This document shows, in pieces, positions 1-8,330 of a DNA stretch of 64,000 nt. The translations under genes were made by a program, and so were the position numbers. The stretch covers positions 434,001 to 498,000 of the forward strand of contig JAEKKX010000006.1 of assembly GCA_019510125.1 (NCBI GenBank), in the 5' to 3' direction. The stretch is from Lysobacterales bacterium (GTDB lineage: Bacteria; Pseudomonadota; Gammaproteobacteria; Xanthomonadales; Xanthomonadaceae). Positions within the stretch are counted from its first letter, which is position 1. Each line of letters opens with the position of its first letter. The notes beneath the pieces were generated by a model. That model had not been told where the DNA came from and did no database searches. It saw nothing but the letters and a program-made list of their open reading frames with translations.

Positions 1-1533
1 GAACTGACCCGAGGACTGGTTGTACCACAGCAGGTCGGTGAGGCCGTTGGCGTTGATGTCGTTGCGGAACCTGCCCGGGAACGGCACCGCCGGGCTGCGG
101 AACTGCGCCACCAGCGGCATCGAGATGTTCAGGCTGGCCGCGTTGTTGGCGTTGGCGGTGCCGGTCGGGCGACCGGTGTCGGCGTAGGTGACGCTCGGGT
201 TGCCGAAGTAGCCGATGTTGAACTGGCTGCTGTTCGCCAGGCGGTAGGCCATGACCGTGTAGAAGCCGGTCGAGGTCGACTCGCGGTAGCCGTAGGAATA
301 CGAGTGGGTGCCCGAATCGCCGCCGCTGTCCTCGACGTTGTGCTGCTGGCCCATGTTGTGGCCGAGTTCGTGCGCGAACGCGGTGTCGACGCAGCTGTAG
401 GTCCGGCCGTCGGTCTCGTCGACGTCGGTGCCGTCGCTGACGACGGAGTAGCCGAAGTCGGCGTCGGTGTTGTCGATCGGGAAGCCGCCGCCGCCGAGCA
501 GCCAGGCGATGCCGCAGCCGCCCTGTTCGGGCGACTTGAGCGGACGCAGCAGCGCCACCAGGTCGCCGCCGTACTGGTCGCGGGCGGTGCGCAGCGGGGC
601 CAGTTCGGCCGGCACCGTCTGCGGGCTGCAGCTCGTGGTGGTGCAGGTCACGCCGGTCACGGCTTCCAGCGCCGTTTCGTTGCTGTTGGTGTCGGTGTAG
701 GCGACCTGCAGCGTCTTGACCAGGCGGATGCGCGGGGTCACCTGGCTGTTGGCGTAGGCCTGGTTGGACAGGGCGACGAGGTTGGCGACGCGGGTCTCGG
801 CGGCGGAGGCGCTGCCGAGCTTGCTGACCAGGCCGTTGGTGTAGCCGACGACGACGTCCACCGTCTGCGCCGGAGTGGCCTTGGTGTCGAACGTGGCCGA
901 CGCGGCAGCGGCGGTCCGCTTGCTGGCGAGGGCGGCGGCGGCGGCGGTCGGGCGGACCAGCATGTCGTTGTCGCGGGCGCCCGGCATGCGGTTGCCGTCG
1001 ATCACGCGGCTCGGATCGGTCTCGACCAGCCAGGCGCGGCCGCCGGCGGTGGTCAGGCGCAGGGCCTCGGTCCCGCGCTGGCCGATGCGGCCGAAGACCG
1101 CCTTCTCGCCGAAGGTGATGACCGCGTCCTGGCCGTCGGCGGTGCGGCCGATCCAGGACCAGTTGCCGTCGAGGCCTTCCTCGATGCGCTGGAAGGCGAT
1201 GCGCACGGTTTCGCCGGAGGGCGTGGGCAGCTCGATCGCGCGCCCCTTGGCGGCGGCGTTCAGCGCGTGGGACTCGCTCAGTTGCACCGCGCGGTAGGTT
1301 TCCGCGCCGCGCTGGATCGTCTCGCGGCCGGGCGTGTAGGCGAGCAGGGCGCCATGGTCGGGCAGCGACGCGAACGTGGCGTGCCGGGTGGCAGCGGCCA
1401 GCGGGGTGGTGCGAAGCGTCTGCGGCGCCGCGGTCGACCGCGAGGCGATGGAGGACGAATCGGCGTCCTGCCGGTCGGCGGCGCACCCGGCGAGGGCCAG
1501 GGCTGCGGTCACGCTGAGGAAGAGATGGCGCAT
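1..1533 (-). CDS. Secreted zinc metallopeptidase (reprolysin/M12-like), 3' end outside window
   Basis: Reads leftward from ATG at 1533; 511 codons are visible and the gene continues past the left edge. The product starts with a lipoprotein-type signal (LALAGCAA, lipobox Cys near residue 18) followed by a propeptide-like region of about 200 residues. The zinc site HELGHNMGQQH lies at residues 388-398, the HExxHxxGxxH pattern of metzincins, and a Met-turn-like YTVMAYR follows about 35 residues later. The last visible residues (DINANGLTDLLWYN) look like the start of an FG-GAP/VCBS-type repeat, so a C-terminal propeller is probably outside the window. Several cysteines around residues 305-350 suggest disulfides. 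Secretion and peptidase activity follow from the family; the substrate is unknown. It is transcribed in the same direction as the neighbouring paralog at 1811-2884. Confidence 0.85.
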   Translation of the reverse strand, partial: MRHLFLSVTAALALAGCAADRQDADSSSIASRSTAAPQTLRTTPLAAATRHATFASLPDHGALLAYTPGRETIQRGAETYRAVQLSESHALNAAAKGRAIELPTPSGETVRIAFQRIEEGLDGNWSWIGRTADGQDAVITFGEKAVFGRIGQRGTEALRLTTAGGRAWLVETDPSRVIDGNRMPGARDNDMLVRPTAAAAALASKRTAAAASATFDTKATPAQTVDVVVGYTNGLVSKLGSASAAETRVANLVALSNQAYANSQVTPRIRLVKTLQVAYTDTNSNETALEAVTGVTCTTTSCSPQTVPAELAPLRTARDQYGGDLVALLRPLKSPEQGGCGIAWLLGGGGFPIDNTDADFGYSVVSDGTDVDETDGRTYSCVDTAFAHELGHNMGQQHNVEDSGGDSGTHSYSYGYRESTSTGFYTVMAYRLANSSQFNIGYFGNPSVTYADTGRPTGTANANNAASLNISMPLVAQFRSPAVPFPGRFRNDINANGLTDLLWYNQSSGQF

Positions 1534-1810
1534 GAGGACTCTCGACTGTGGGCTCCGGCGAGCGGAGCAGGGGGGGCTAGGATACGCTCAAGCGGTGTCG
1601 ACCCGCATCCGGTGGGAGGACCGGGCGGGCCCGGACATGAGAGCGAGGGCGCACCAGGATGGCAACCGGGTTCACAGTCCCGGAAAAACGGTTCGGACGG
1701 GGGTCTTTCCGGATTCTAGAGGGTGCGCCGCGCTTTTTCATGCATCGTCTCGGCCGTGGCCGTTCAGGATCGCGGCCCTTCGGGAGGTCGGTCATCCGGC
1801 GGTTCGGCCT

Positions 1811-2884
1811 TCAGCGCCCGGGAATCCGGCAGCAGCGCCACCCGGCCTTGAGCGTGCCCGGTGTTCCCCCGTTGTTCTTCGCCGAACAGGTGCTGCCCGA
1901 AGCGTAGACCAGCGGCATGTCCCAACTGTCCGATTCGCAGTTCACCGAGGCGCTGCCGTACCCGGCCGGGCAGGCGGCCGTCGCCACCACGCTGGCGGTG
2001 GCGCCCGCGGCGACGACGACGTTGTTGGTCGCGCTGTCCACGCATTCCACCGGCGACGACCGGGGCGTATCGAAATAGCCCACCAGGTCGACCACGTAGT
2101 GGGCCTGCGCGTAGCTGTAGATCGTGAAGTCGTAGGAGGCGGCCGGGGTGGGCACGGCGGCGATGATGGCGTTGTTGACGATCGCGCCGGCGGCATAGTT
2201 GACGCTGGCCGTGTCCGGCCGGGCGATGCCGTACGGGAACACCGTCGTGTAGCCGGCGATCGTCGGCGAGACCACGGTGACGTTCAGGGCCAGCGCGGTC
2301 GGCGCCTCCAGCGCCATGCCGCAGTTGCCGTTGGTCCCGCCCTGCTGGAGGTACTCGGTGACGCCTGCGGCGAGGAAGCTGCGGCTGCCGTTCGCGGGAA
2401 TGGCGCCGAGCGAGGTGTTGCGGGTATCGACGATGCGGCACGGCGTGATCGGCGTGTACACCAGGTCGCGGGTGGTGTCGCCCAGCGCCTTGGCGATCGC
2501 CGTGCGCCGGGCGTCGATCGGCCCGGGCGGCAGCGCGGCCAGGACCGCCGACACGCGGTCGTCGGACAGGCGCCGGCCGACGCCGTCCAGGGCGGCCATC
2601 GCGCCTTCGAAGGTGGTGCGCGACAGCGCTTCGCGCAGGTTGGCCGGATCGCTCTTGGCGAACTGCGGGACCAGGCGCATCGCCCAGGCGTGGATGTCCA
2701 CCCCGTACGTCGCCCGCACATGCGGCGCCCACTTCAGCACGAAGCCGCGGATCGCCTCGCCGCGCGCCTGCGGCGACAGCGTTGGCCGGGCAGCGGGCGC
2801 CGCGGCCAGCGCGTGCGCGGAAAGGACCAGGGCCAGGAGGGGCGCGGCGAGCGTCGACGCGGAGGGGCGCATGCGGATCGGCAT
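1811..2884 (-). CDS. Secreted CCRVPGR-tail family protein, paralog 1 (inverted copy)
   Basis: Product of 357 aa from ATG 2884; ATG 2872 is an alternative, and an in-frame extension reaches 2962 but the signal peptide favours the downstream starts. Signal peptide about residues 1-28 (ends AHALAAAP). Then come the family N-domain (SPQARGEAIRGFVLKW ... TTFEGAMAAL), the beta-rich domain (DLVYTPITPCRIVDTRN ... VNYAAGAIVNNA ... HYVVDLVGYF) and a Cys-rich tail with CSAKNN and the terminal CCRIPGR. It is the only array member on the minus strand and is more diverged in the N-domain (VDIHAW where most others have VPVGVW). It lies divergent to paralog 2 across about 160 bp. I do not recognise a named family for the whole protein; the beta domain resembles those of many secreted actinobacterial and acidobacterial proteins. 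Function unknown. Confidence 0.85.
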   Translation of the reverse strand: MPIRMRPSASTLAAPLLALVLSAHALAAAPAARPTLSPQARGEAIRGFVLKWAPHVRATYGVDIHAWAMRLVPQFAKSDPANLREALSRTTFEGAMAALDGVGRRLSDDRVSAVLAALPPGPIDARRTAIAKALGDTTRDLVYTPITPCRIVDTRNTSLGAIPANGSRSFLAAGVTEYLQQGGTNGNCGMALEAPTALALNVTVVSPTIAGYTTVFPYGIARPDTASVNYAAGAIVNNAIIAAVPTPAASYDFTIYSYAQAHYVVDLVGYFDTPRSSPVECVDSATNNVVVAAGATASVVATAACPAGYGSASVNCESDSWDMPLVYASGSTCSAKNNGGTPGTLKAGWRCCRIPGR

Positions 2885-3044
2885 GGGAGGTCTGGGAGGG
2901 CTGCGGGCGGAATGCCGGGCTCCAGCGTACTGCATATCGGCGGGATTGCTGCGGGGCAGCATCCATTCGTCGTCTGAACGGCGCTCCAGACTCCGTTATA
3001 GTGCAGCCGGGCAAACCACTGCCCATGATCCGGGGAAACAAAAC

Positions 3045-4160
3045 ATGCCTTATGCACTCCGCGTCACGACGCTCGCCTTTTCGATGGCCATCGGCGCTTT
3101 CGCCATGGACGCCGCAGCAGCGCGTCCAACCGTCACCGGGACCTCGCGCGCCACTGCGCAAACCGCGTCCGCCGCGCCGGCGACCGCACTCTCGCCGAAG
3201 GCGCGCGGCGAAATGACCCGCCAGTTCGTGTTGCGCTGGGGCGGCTACGTGCAGCGCGTCTACCGCGTGCCGGTCGGCGTCTGGTCCAAGCGCATGGTGC
3301 CGACCTTCGCGTCGGTGGATGGCGCCAATTTCCGCGACGCGCTCGCGCGCAACACCTTCGAGGGTGCGATGGCGGCGCTCTCGGGCAGCGGCCATCGGCT
3401 CGACGACGAAGCCGTGATCACCAAGCTGGCGATGTCGCGCGGCAAGGCCCAGCCGGTGCTCGGCGCCGCCGCCGCGGATCTGGTCTACACGCCGGTCCAG
3501 CCCTGCCGCATCGCCGACACCCGCAACACCGCCGATGGCCCGATCGCGGCCGGTTCGAGCCGCGATTTCGTCGCGGTCAACCAGCCCAACTACACCGCAC
3601 AGGGCGGCAGCGCCACGGACTGCGGCCTGCTCGGCGTGACCGCGGCCGCGGTCGCCGTCAACCTGACCGCGGTCGCGCCGGATCGTCCCGGCTATGCCAC
3701 GGCTTACCCGTTCGGCACCGCGCGGCCGCTGGCGGCGAGCGTGAACTACGGCGCCGGCCAGTTCGTCAACAACGGCATCATCGTGCAGGTCCCGAGCCCG
3801 CTGACCACGTCGGACTTCTCGCTGTACAGCTACGGCGAGGCGCACTACGTGGTCGACGTCGTCGGCTACTTCGCCGCGCCGCAGGCGACCGCGCTGGACT
3901 GCACCGGCACCTTCGCCAGCCAGAACGTGGCGGCCAACGACATCTTCGACATCGAGCTGCCGGGCTGCGCGGCCGGCTACCGGCTCACCGGCGCCGGCTG
4001 CCGCACGGCGGGATTCGACGAAGCGAGCTGGGGCATCAACGGTCTTTTCCGGACGTCCGCCAGCGCTCCGCTGGGCGCATATTGTTCGGGCAAGAACAAC
4101 ACGAACGGCACGATCACGGTGCAGGGCACCGCGCAGTGCTGTCGCGTGCCGGGGCGCTGA
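3045..4160 (+). CDS. Secreted CCRVPGR-tail family protein, paralog 2
   Basis: Product of 371 aa; ATG 3045 begins a good signal peptide (cleavage probably near residue 26) and is preceded by GGGGA about 9 bases upstream. Residues 50-130 form the family N-domain (FVLRWGGYVQRVYRVPVGVW, NTFEGAMAAL). Residues 145-277 form the beta-rich domain (DLVYTPVQPCRIADTRN, CG at 193-194, YPFGTARP, VNYGAGQFVNN, HYVVDVVGYF). Residues 286-371 are the tail, with Cys 286, 308, 319, 347, 365 and 366 and the end CCRVPGR. Six tail cysteines are compatible with three disulfides, so an extracellular location is likely. A weak -10-like TTATAG lies at 2996-3001. It has the same strand and order as paralogs 3-6. Function not recognised. 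Confidence 0.87.
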   Translation: MPYALRVTTLAFSMAIGAFAMDAAAARPTVTGTSRATAQTASAAPATALSPKARGEMTRQFVLRWGGYVQRVYRVPVGVWSKRMVPTFASVDGANFRDALARNTFEGAMAALSGSGHRLDDEAVITKLAMSRGKAQPVLGAAAADLVYTPVQPCRIADTRNTADGPIAAGSSRDFVAVNQPNYTAQGGSATDCGLLGVTAAAVAVNLTAVAPDRPGYATAYPFGTARPLAASVNYGAGQFVNNGIIVQVPSPLTTSDFSLYSYGEAHYVVDVVGYFAAPQATALDCTGTFASQNVAANDIFDIELPGCAAGYRLTGAGCRTAGFDEASWGINGLFRTSASAPLGAYCSGKNNTNGTITVQGTAQCCRVPGR

Positions 4161-4179
4161 GCAGGGATGCGGCCTCCAC

Positions 4180-4207
4180 CCCGGGCGCCGTTCGATCGGC
4201 GCCCGGG
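4180..4207 (+). terminator. Hairpin after paralog 2
   Basis: CCCGGGCGCC and GGCGCCCGGG form a perfect 10-bp stem around an 8-base loop just after the paralog 2 stop codon. There is no following T run, so it may be an mRNA-stabilising hairpin rather than an intrinsic terminator. Confidence 0.45.
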
Positions 4208-4259
4208 ATCGTTCCATGATCGATCCGCTTCCATCCGTCATCGCATTCCGGAGAACTCC

Positions 4260-5405
4260 ATGTCCAAGTCCCGCCCCGGCCTGATCGCGGCGCTGTCGCT
4301 CGCGTTCGTCCCCGTCCTGTCCGTGTCCGCCGCGCCAGCCCAGGCGACGGGCGTCAGCGGTCGCGTCGTCTACGCCGCCGACGTCCCCGTGCAGGTGTCC
4401 GCCGCCGCGATGTCGCCGCGCGAGCGCGGTGCGCTGACCCGGCAGTTCGTGACCAAGTGGGGCGCGTACGTCGAGCGGATCTACGACGTGCCGGTCGGGG
4501 TGTGGGCGCAGCGGATGGTGCCCGCCCTCGTGGCCGCGGACCCCGCCAACTTCCGCCGCGCGCTGCTGCGCGACACCTTCGAAGGCGCCATGGCCGAACT
4601 CGGCGGCGGCGGCCAGAAGCTGAGCGACGCCGCGGTCATCGACCGCATGGCGCGCGCGGGTTCCAAGCGATCCGGCGGCGTCGCCGCGGCCGGGCGCAAG
4701 GCGCTCGGCGGGCTCGCCGGCGATCTGGTCTACACGCCGATCCAGCCCTGCCGCATCGTCGACACGCGCAACGTGCCCGCCGGCCCGATCGCGGCCAACG
4801 GCACCCGCAGTTTCAAGTCGATCAATTCCGCCGACTTCACCGCCCAGGGCGGCAGCGCCACCAACTGCGGCACCCTGGGCCTGAGCGCCAGCGCGGTCGC
4901 GCTGAACGTCACCGCGGTCACGCCCTCGATCGCCGGCTTCGCCACGGTGTTCCCCTTCGGCACCACCCAGCCGCTGGCTTCAAGCGTCAACTACACCGCC
5001 GGCGCGATCGTCAACAACGCGATCATCACCCAGATTCCGAATCCGCTGCAGGCCTCGGACTTCACCGTCTACAGCTATGCGTCCTCGCATTACGTGATCG
5101 ACATCGTCGGCTACTTCGCGCCGCCGGTGGCGACGGCGCTGGAGTGCACCGACACCACCGTCAGCCAGACCGTGGGTACCGCGCAGCCGACGTTCGACAT
5201 CCAGATCCCCAACTGCCCGGTCGGCTACACGCTCACCGGCGCCGGCTGCCGCACCCCCGGTTTCAACGATGCCGACTGGTCGGTCAACGGCCTGTACAAG
5301 CATCCGACGCTGGGCACGGTGGGCTTCTGTTCGGGCATCAACAAGACGGCCGGGAACATCACCGTCGAAGGCACCAATCGCTGCTGCCGGGTGCCCGGCC
5401 GCTGA
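4260..5405 (+). CDS. Secreted CCRVPGR-tail family protein, paralog 3
   Basis: Product of 381 aa from ATG 4260, which has GGAG about 9 bases upstream and opens a signal peptide (VLSVSAAPAQA). It has the same three blocks as paralog 2: N-domain starting SPRERGALTRQFVTKWGAYV and containing RDTFEGAMAEL; beta domain from DLVYTPIQPCRIVDTRN to SSHYVIDIVGYF; cysteine tail with NCPVGYTLTGAGC, CSGINK and CCRVPGR at the end. Tail spacing is closest to paralog 2 (both contain GYxLTGAGCRT), suggesting these two separated most recently. It is followed by the strongest terminator of the array. Function not recognised; secretion and disulfides are inferred. Confidence 0.87.
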   Translation: MSKSRPGLIAALSLAFVPVLSVSAAPAQATGVSGRVVYAADVPVQVSAAAMSPRERGALTRQFVTKWGAYVERIYDVPVGVWAQRMVPALVAADPANFRRALLRDTFEGAMAELGGGGQKLSDAAVIDRMARAGSKRSGGVAAAGRKALGGLAGDLVYTPIQPCRIVDTRNVPAGPIAANGTRSFKSINSADFTAQGGSATNCGTLGLSASAVALNVTAVTPSIAGFATVFPFGTTQPLASSVNYTAGAIVNNAIITQIPNPLQASDFTVYSYASSHYVIDIVGYFAPPVATALECTDTTVSQTVGTAQPTFDIQIPNCPVGYTLTGAGCRTPGFNDADWSVNGLYKHPTLGTVGFCSGINKTAGNITVEGTNRCCRVPGR

Positions 5406-5438
5406 GTCCGGCCCGGGTCGGGCGTCCGTTCCGTCTCC

Positions 5439-5473
5439 ACGGGGGCATCGGCGATCGATGCCCCCGTTTTTTT
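5439..5473 (+). terminator. Intrinsic terminator after paralog 3
   Basis: Perfect 12-bp stem (ACGGGGGCATCG / CGATGCCCCCGT) with a 5-base loop followed by a run of seven T. It separates transcription of paralog 3 from paralog 4. Confidence 0.9.
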
Positions 5474-5794
5474 GCGCAGGGCTTCGCTGAACGCGGACGC
5501 GGCCATCGTCGCGAAGCCGGCGCGCTGGCCCCTCCGAAAGCCGAGCGCACCCCCGGCGCGATCCCGCGGCGCACGGCGCCGGCCGACGCGCCCGGCGGGG
5601 CGGTGAAGCACGTCGCGACCGATCTCCCTGGCCCGGTTCCGGTGCGGGCAACGCCCCGGTCCGTGGCCTTTGCGCGCCGTTCCTGACGTTGGGTGTACCG
5701 ATCAGGCAAGTTCCGACGAAAGCGGGTTTGCCCGTGTTCCGTCGTCCGCCCGCCTCGCGATCCTCGTCCGCACCTTTCCTCCGGAGACTTCGAC
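5474..5794 (+). other. Non-coding leader/promoter region of paralog 4
   Basis: About 320 bases between the terminator of paralog 3 and the start of paralog 4. Reading frames crossing it are GC-driven and show no recognisable protein. It should hold the promoter of paralog 4, but I cannot identify -35/-10 boxes with confidence. A ribosome-binding site GGAGA lies at 5783-5787. Confidence 0.4.
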
Positions 5795-6901
5795 ATGCCC
5801 CGTTCCTCCCGTTCGATCGCCCCGTTCCTCGGCCTTGCCTTCGCCGCGAGCGCGCTTTGCGCCTCCGCCCAGTCCGCTTCCGGGCAGCCCGGTGCGGTCG
5901 GCCGCGCTTCCGCTGCGGCGGTCTCCACCACCGGGGGCGCGCAGGCGTCGCCGAAGGAGCGCGCCGCCCTCACCAAGCAACTGGTGACCAAGTGGGGCGC
6001 CTACGTCCAGCGCGTCTACGGCGTTCCCGTCGGCGTCTGGGCCAACCGGATGGGGCCGATGCTCGGCAAGGTGGACGGCGACAACCTCCGCAATGCGCTG
6101 CAGCGCGACACCTTCGAAGGCGCGATGGCCGAACTGGGCGGCAACGGCAGCCAGCTCAGCGACGAGCAGATGATCACCCGCTTCGCGGCCAAGAACGCGC
6201 CGGCGGGCGCGATCGGGACCAAGACGCTGGGCGCGCTCGGCAACGACCTGGTCTACACGCCGGTCGCGCCCTGCCGCATCCTCGACACCCGCAGCACCGC
6301 CGCCGGCGCGATCGCCGCCAACAGCACGCGCAGCTTCATCGCCGTCAACGCCAGCAACTTCACCGGCCAGGGCGGCAGTTCCACCAACTGCGGCACCATC
6401 GGCCTCAGCGCCACCGCGGTCGCGATCAACCTGACCGCGGTCACGCCGTCGGGGGCCGGTTACGCCACCGCGTATCCCTTCGGCACCACCCAGCCGCTCG
6501 CGGCCAGCGTGAACTACACGGCCGGCGCCATCGTCAACAATGCGCTGATCGTGCAGATCCCGAACCCGCTGAGTTCGTTCGACTTCACGATCTACACCTT
6601 CGCCCAGTCGCACTACGTGGCGGACATCGTCGGCTACTTCGCGCCGCCGGTGGCCACCGCGCTGCAGTGCCAGGACACCGCGAACACCCTCGTCTCCAAC
6701 ATCGCCGCGGGCGGCACCGCCAACGCCACCGCCCCCGCGTGCGCGACCGGCTACACCCAGACCGCGACCAACTGCGAAACGTCGAGCTGGCTGATGCCGA
6801 TCGTGTTCAGCCACGCCGGGACCTGTTCGGCGCGCAACGGCGACAGCACCCCCCAGGAACTGCGCGCGTCGCGCACCTGCTGCCGCGTGCCGGGGCGCTG
6901 A
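5795..6901 (+). CDS. Secreted CCRVPGR-tail family protein, paralog 4
   Basis: Product of 368 aa from ATG 5795 (GGAGA about 8 bases upstream). Signal peptide ends near ALCASAQS. N-domain begins SPKERAALTKQLVTKWGAYV and keeps VPVGVWANRM and RDTFEGAMAEL. The beta domain runs from DLVYTPVAPCRILDTRS through YPFGTTQPLAASVNYTAG to HYVADIVGYF. Tail cysteines occur in LQCQD, CATGYTQTATNC, CSARNG and the terminal CCRVPGR. The tail core differs from paralogs 2/3 (ETSSWLMPIVF) and instead resembles paralog 1 (ESDSWDMPLVY), so tail types do not follow gene order. Function not recognised. Confidence 0.87.
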   Translation: MPRSSRSIAPFLGLAFAASALCASAQSASGQPGAVGRASAAAVSTTGGAQASPKERAALTKQLVTKWGAYVQRVYGVPVGVWANRMGPMLGKVDGDNLRNALQRDTFEGAMAELGGNGSQLSDEQMITRFAAKNAPAGAIGTKTLGALGNDLVYTPVAPCRILDTRSTAAGAIAANSTRSFIAVNASNFTGQGGSSTNCGTIGLSATAVAINLTAVTPSGAGYATAYPFGTTQPLAASVNYTAGAIVNNALIVQIPNPLSSFDFTIYTFAQSHYVADIVGYFAPPVATALQCQDTANTLVSNIAAGGTANATAPACATGYTQTATNCETSSWLMPIVFSHAGTCSARNGDSTPQELRASRTCCRVPGR

Positions 6902-6926
6902 TCCGCCGGCGGCCCTGCGTCACCCC

Positions 6927-6953
6927 GAAGACGCCGGCAACGCCGGCGTCTTC
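6927..6953 (+). terminator. Hairpin after paralog 4
   Basis: GAAGACGCCGG and CCGGCGTCTTC form an 11-bp stem with a 5-base loop, 25 bases after the stop codon of paralog 4. No T run follows, so termination is less certain than after paralog 3. Confidence 0.5.
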
Positions 6954-7056
6954 CCCGGGGCATGTCACCGCCCCGTCGGCCGCTGGAATTCGATCGTCCG
7001 GCGACCCGCGCTCACCGGTGCGAACCGATCTTCCACCGCGATCCCAGGAGACACGC

Positions 7057-8184
7057 ATGACCTTGCTCCGTCCTCTCGCAACCTCCCTGCTCGCGTGCGG
7101 GCTGCTTTCGGCGGCCTGCGCCGACGCCCAGGCCGCACGTCCCGGCACGGCGCCCGCCGCCCGCAACGAAGCCGCGCCGCTCTCGCCAGCCGACCGCGGC
7201 GATCTCGCGCGCGCCTTCGTGCTCAAGTGGGGCGGCTACCTGCAGCGCGTGTACGACGTTCCCGTCGAAAAGTGGGCGCAACGGATGGTGCCGACCTTTG
7301 TCGCCGCGGACCCCGCCAATTTCCGGGCGGCGCTCGAACGCGAGACCTTCGAGGGCGCGCTCGCGCAGTTGACCGGCACGGGCCATCGCCTTGCCGACAG
7401 CGCCGTCATCAACCGCTTCGCCCGAGAATCCGCCGCACGCGCGCTGACCATGAAGGGTGCGGCCGCAGTCGGCGCCAAGACCCTGGGCTCCACCACCGGC
7501 GACCTGGTCTTCACCGCGGTGACGCCCTGCCGCATCGTCGACACCCGCGTCGCCGGTGGCGCGATCGCCGCCAACAGCAGCCGCAATTTCGTCGGCGTGG
7601 CGGTCAGCGCCGGTACCGGCTTCGCTTTCCAGGGCGGCAGCAGCACCGACTGCAACGTCGCCGCCATCGGCGCCAGCGCCATCGCCGTGAACGTGACCGC
7701 GGTGACGCCTGCCGGTGCCGGCTTCGCCACCGTCTACCGCTCGGGCGACACCCGCCCGCTGGCGGCGAGCGTGAACTACACCGCCGGCGCGATCGTCAAC
7801 AACAGCGTGGTGGTCGGCATCCCCAATCCGCTGGGCATCACCGACTTCACCATCTACACCTTCGCCCAGTCGGACTACGTGGTCGACATCGTCGGCTACT
7901 TCTCGCCGCCGCAGGCGACGCCGTTCGACTGCACGAATACGAGCGTGCAGTCGTTCACGATCAACGCGAACTCGACGAGCTTCTTCAACAACCCGACCTG
8001 TCCCACCGGCTACAAGGCGGTCACGCCGTATTGCTGGACGGCCAGCTCGGGCGTGTACAGCCAGGGCAGCGGCTACAACGCCAACACCGCCAGCAACGTC
8101 ACCTTCTGCGCCTGGCAGAACACCACCGCCAGCAACCAGACCGTGTTCGGAGGCAACGTCTGTTGCCGCGTGCCGGGGCGCTGA
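7057..8184 (+). CDS. Secreted CCRVPGR-tail family protein, paralog 5
   Basis: Product of 375 aa from ATG 7057, with AGGAG directly upstream at good spacing. The signal peptide (LLACGLLSAACADAQAA) carries cysteines near its end, so lipoprotein processing is possible but not clear. N-domain: SPADRGDLARAFVLKWGGYL and RETFEGALAQL, with VPVEKW instead of VPVGVW. Beta domain: DLVFTAVTPCRIVDTRV to DYVVDIVGYF. Tail: FDCTNT, CPTGYKAVTPYC, CAWQNT and the terminal CCRVPGR, with an Asn/Thr/Ser-rich middle. Its beta domain has DYVVD where other members have HYVVD. Function not recognised. Confidence 0.87.
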   Translation: MTLLRPLATSLLACGLLSAACADAQAARPGTAPAARNEAAPLSPADRGDLARAFVLKWGGYLQRVYDVPVEKWAQRMVPTFVAADPANFRAALERETFEGALAQLTGTGHRLADSAVINRFARESAARALTMKGAAAVGAKTLGSTTGDLVFTAVTPCRIVDTRVAGGAIAANSSRNFVGVAVSAGTGFAFQGGSSTDCNVAAIGASAIAVNVTAVTPAGAGFATVYRSGDTRPLAASVNYTAGAIVNNSVVVGIPNPLGITDFTIYTFAQSDYVVDIVGYFSPPQATPFDCTNTSVQSFTINANSTSFFNNPTCPTGYKAVTPYCWTASSGVYSQGSGYNANTASNVTFCAWQNTTASNQTVFGGNVCCRVPGR

Positions 8185-8212
8185 GCGCATCCGGATCGCG
8201 AGCGGCAAGGAG

Positions 8213-8236
8213 AGGCCGGGGAATCCCGGCCTTTCT
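8213..8236 (+). terminator. Intrinsic terminator after paralog 5
   Basis: AGGCCGGG, loop GAAT, CCCGGCCT followed by TTCTT. It is a short GC stem with a T-rich tail, about 30 bases after the paralog 5 stop. Confidence 0.75.
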
Positions 8237-8282
8237 TGTATGTGTTCGCCGAAAGCGCTTTCTCGCAGCGCGGTCGGCATCC

Positions 8283-8309
8283 ATCCGCACGGCATCCTGC
8301 CGTGCGGAT
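8283..8309 (+). promoter_or_regulatory. Perfect stem-loop in the 5' leader of paralog 6
   Basis: ATCCGCACGGCA and TGCCGTGCGGAT form a perfect 12-bp stem with a 3-base loop, ending about 10 bases before the GGAG ribosome-binding site of paralog 6. It could be an operator, an attenuator or an mRNA-stability element; no counterpart was seen before the other paralogs. Confidence 0.5.
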
Positions 8310-8330
8310 TTCGTTGCACCGGAGATCATC

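Noticed and set aside
304-1719. Long plus-strand open frame of 471 codons
   Set aside because: It is antisense to the metallopeptidase gene, is Gly/Arg/Val-rich without domains, and has no signal or RBS; a shadow of GC-rich codon bias.
1534-1810. Possible small gene between the metallopeptidase and paralog 1
   Set aside because: Short frames here lack ribosome-binding sites and recognisable sequence; probably the promoter region of the metallopeptidase and the 3' end of paralog 1.
1764-4241. 825-codon minus-strand frame across paralogs 1 and 2
   Set aside because: It crosses two real genes in another frame and has repetitive Arg/Ala composition with no domain.
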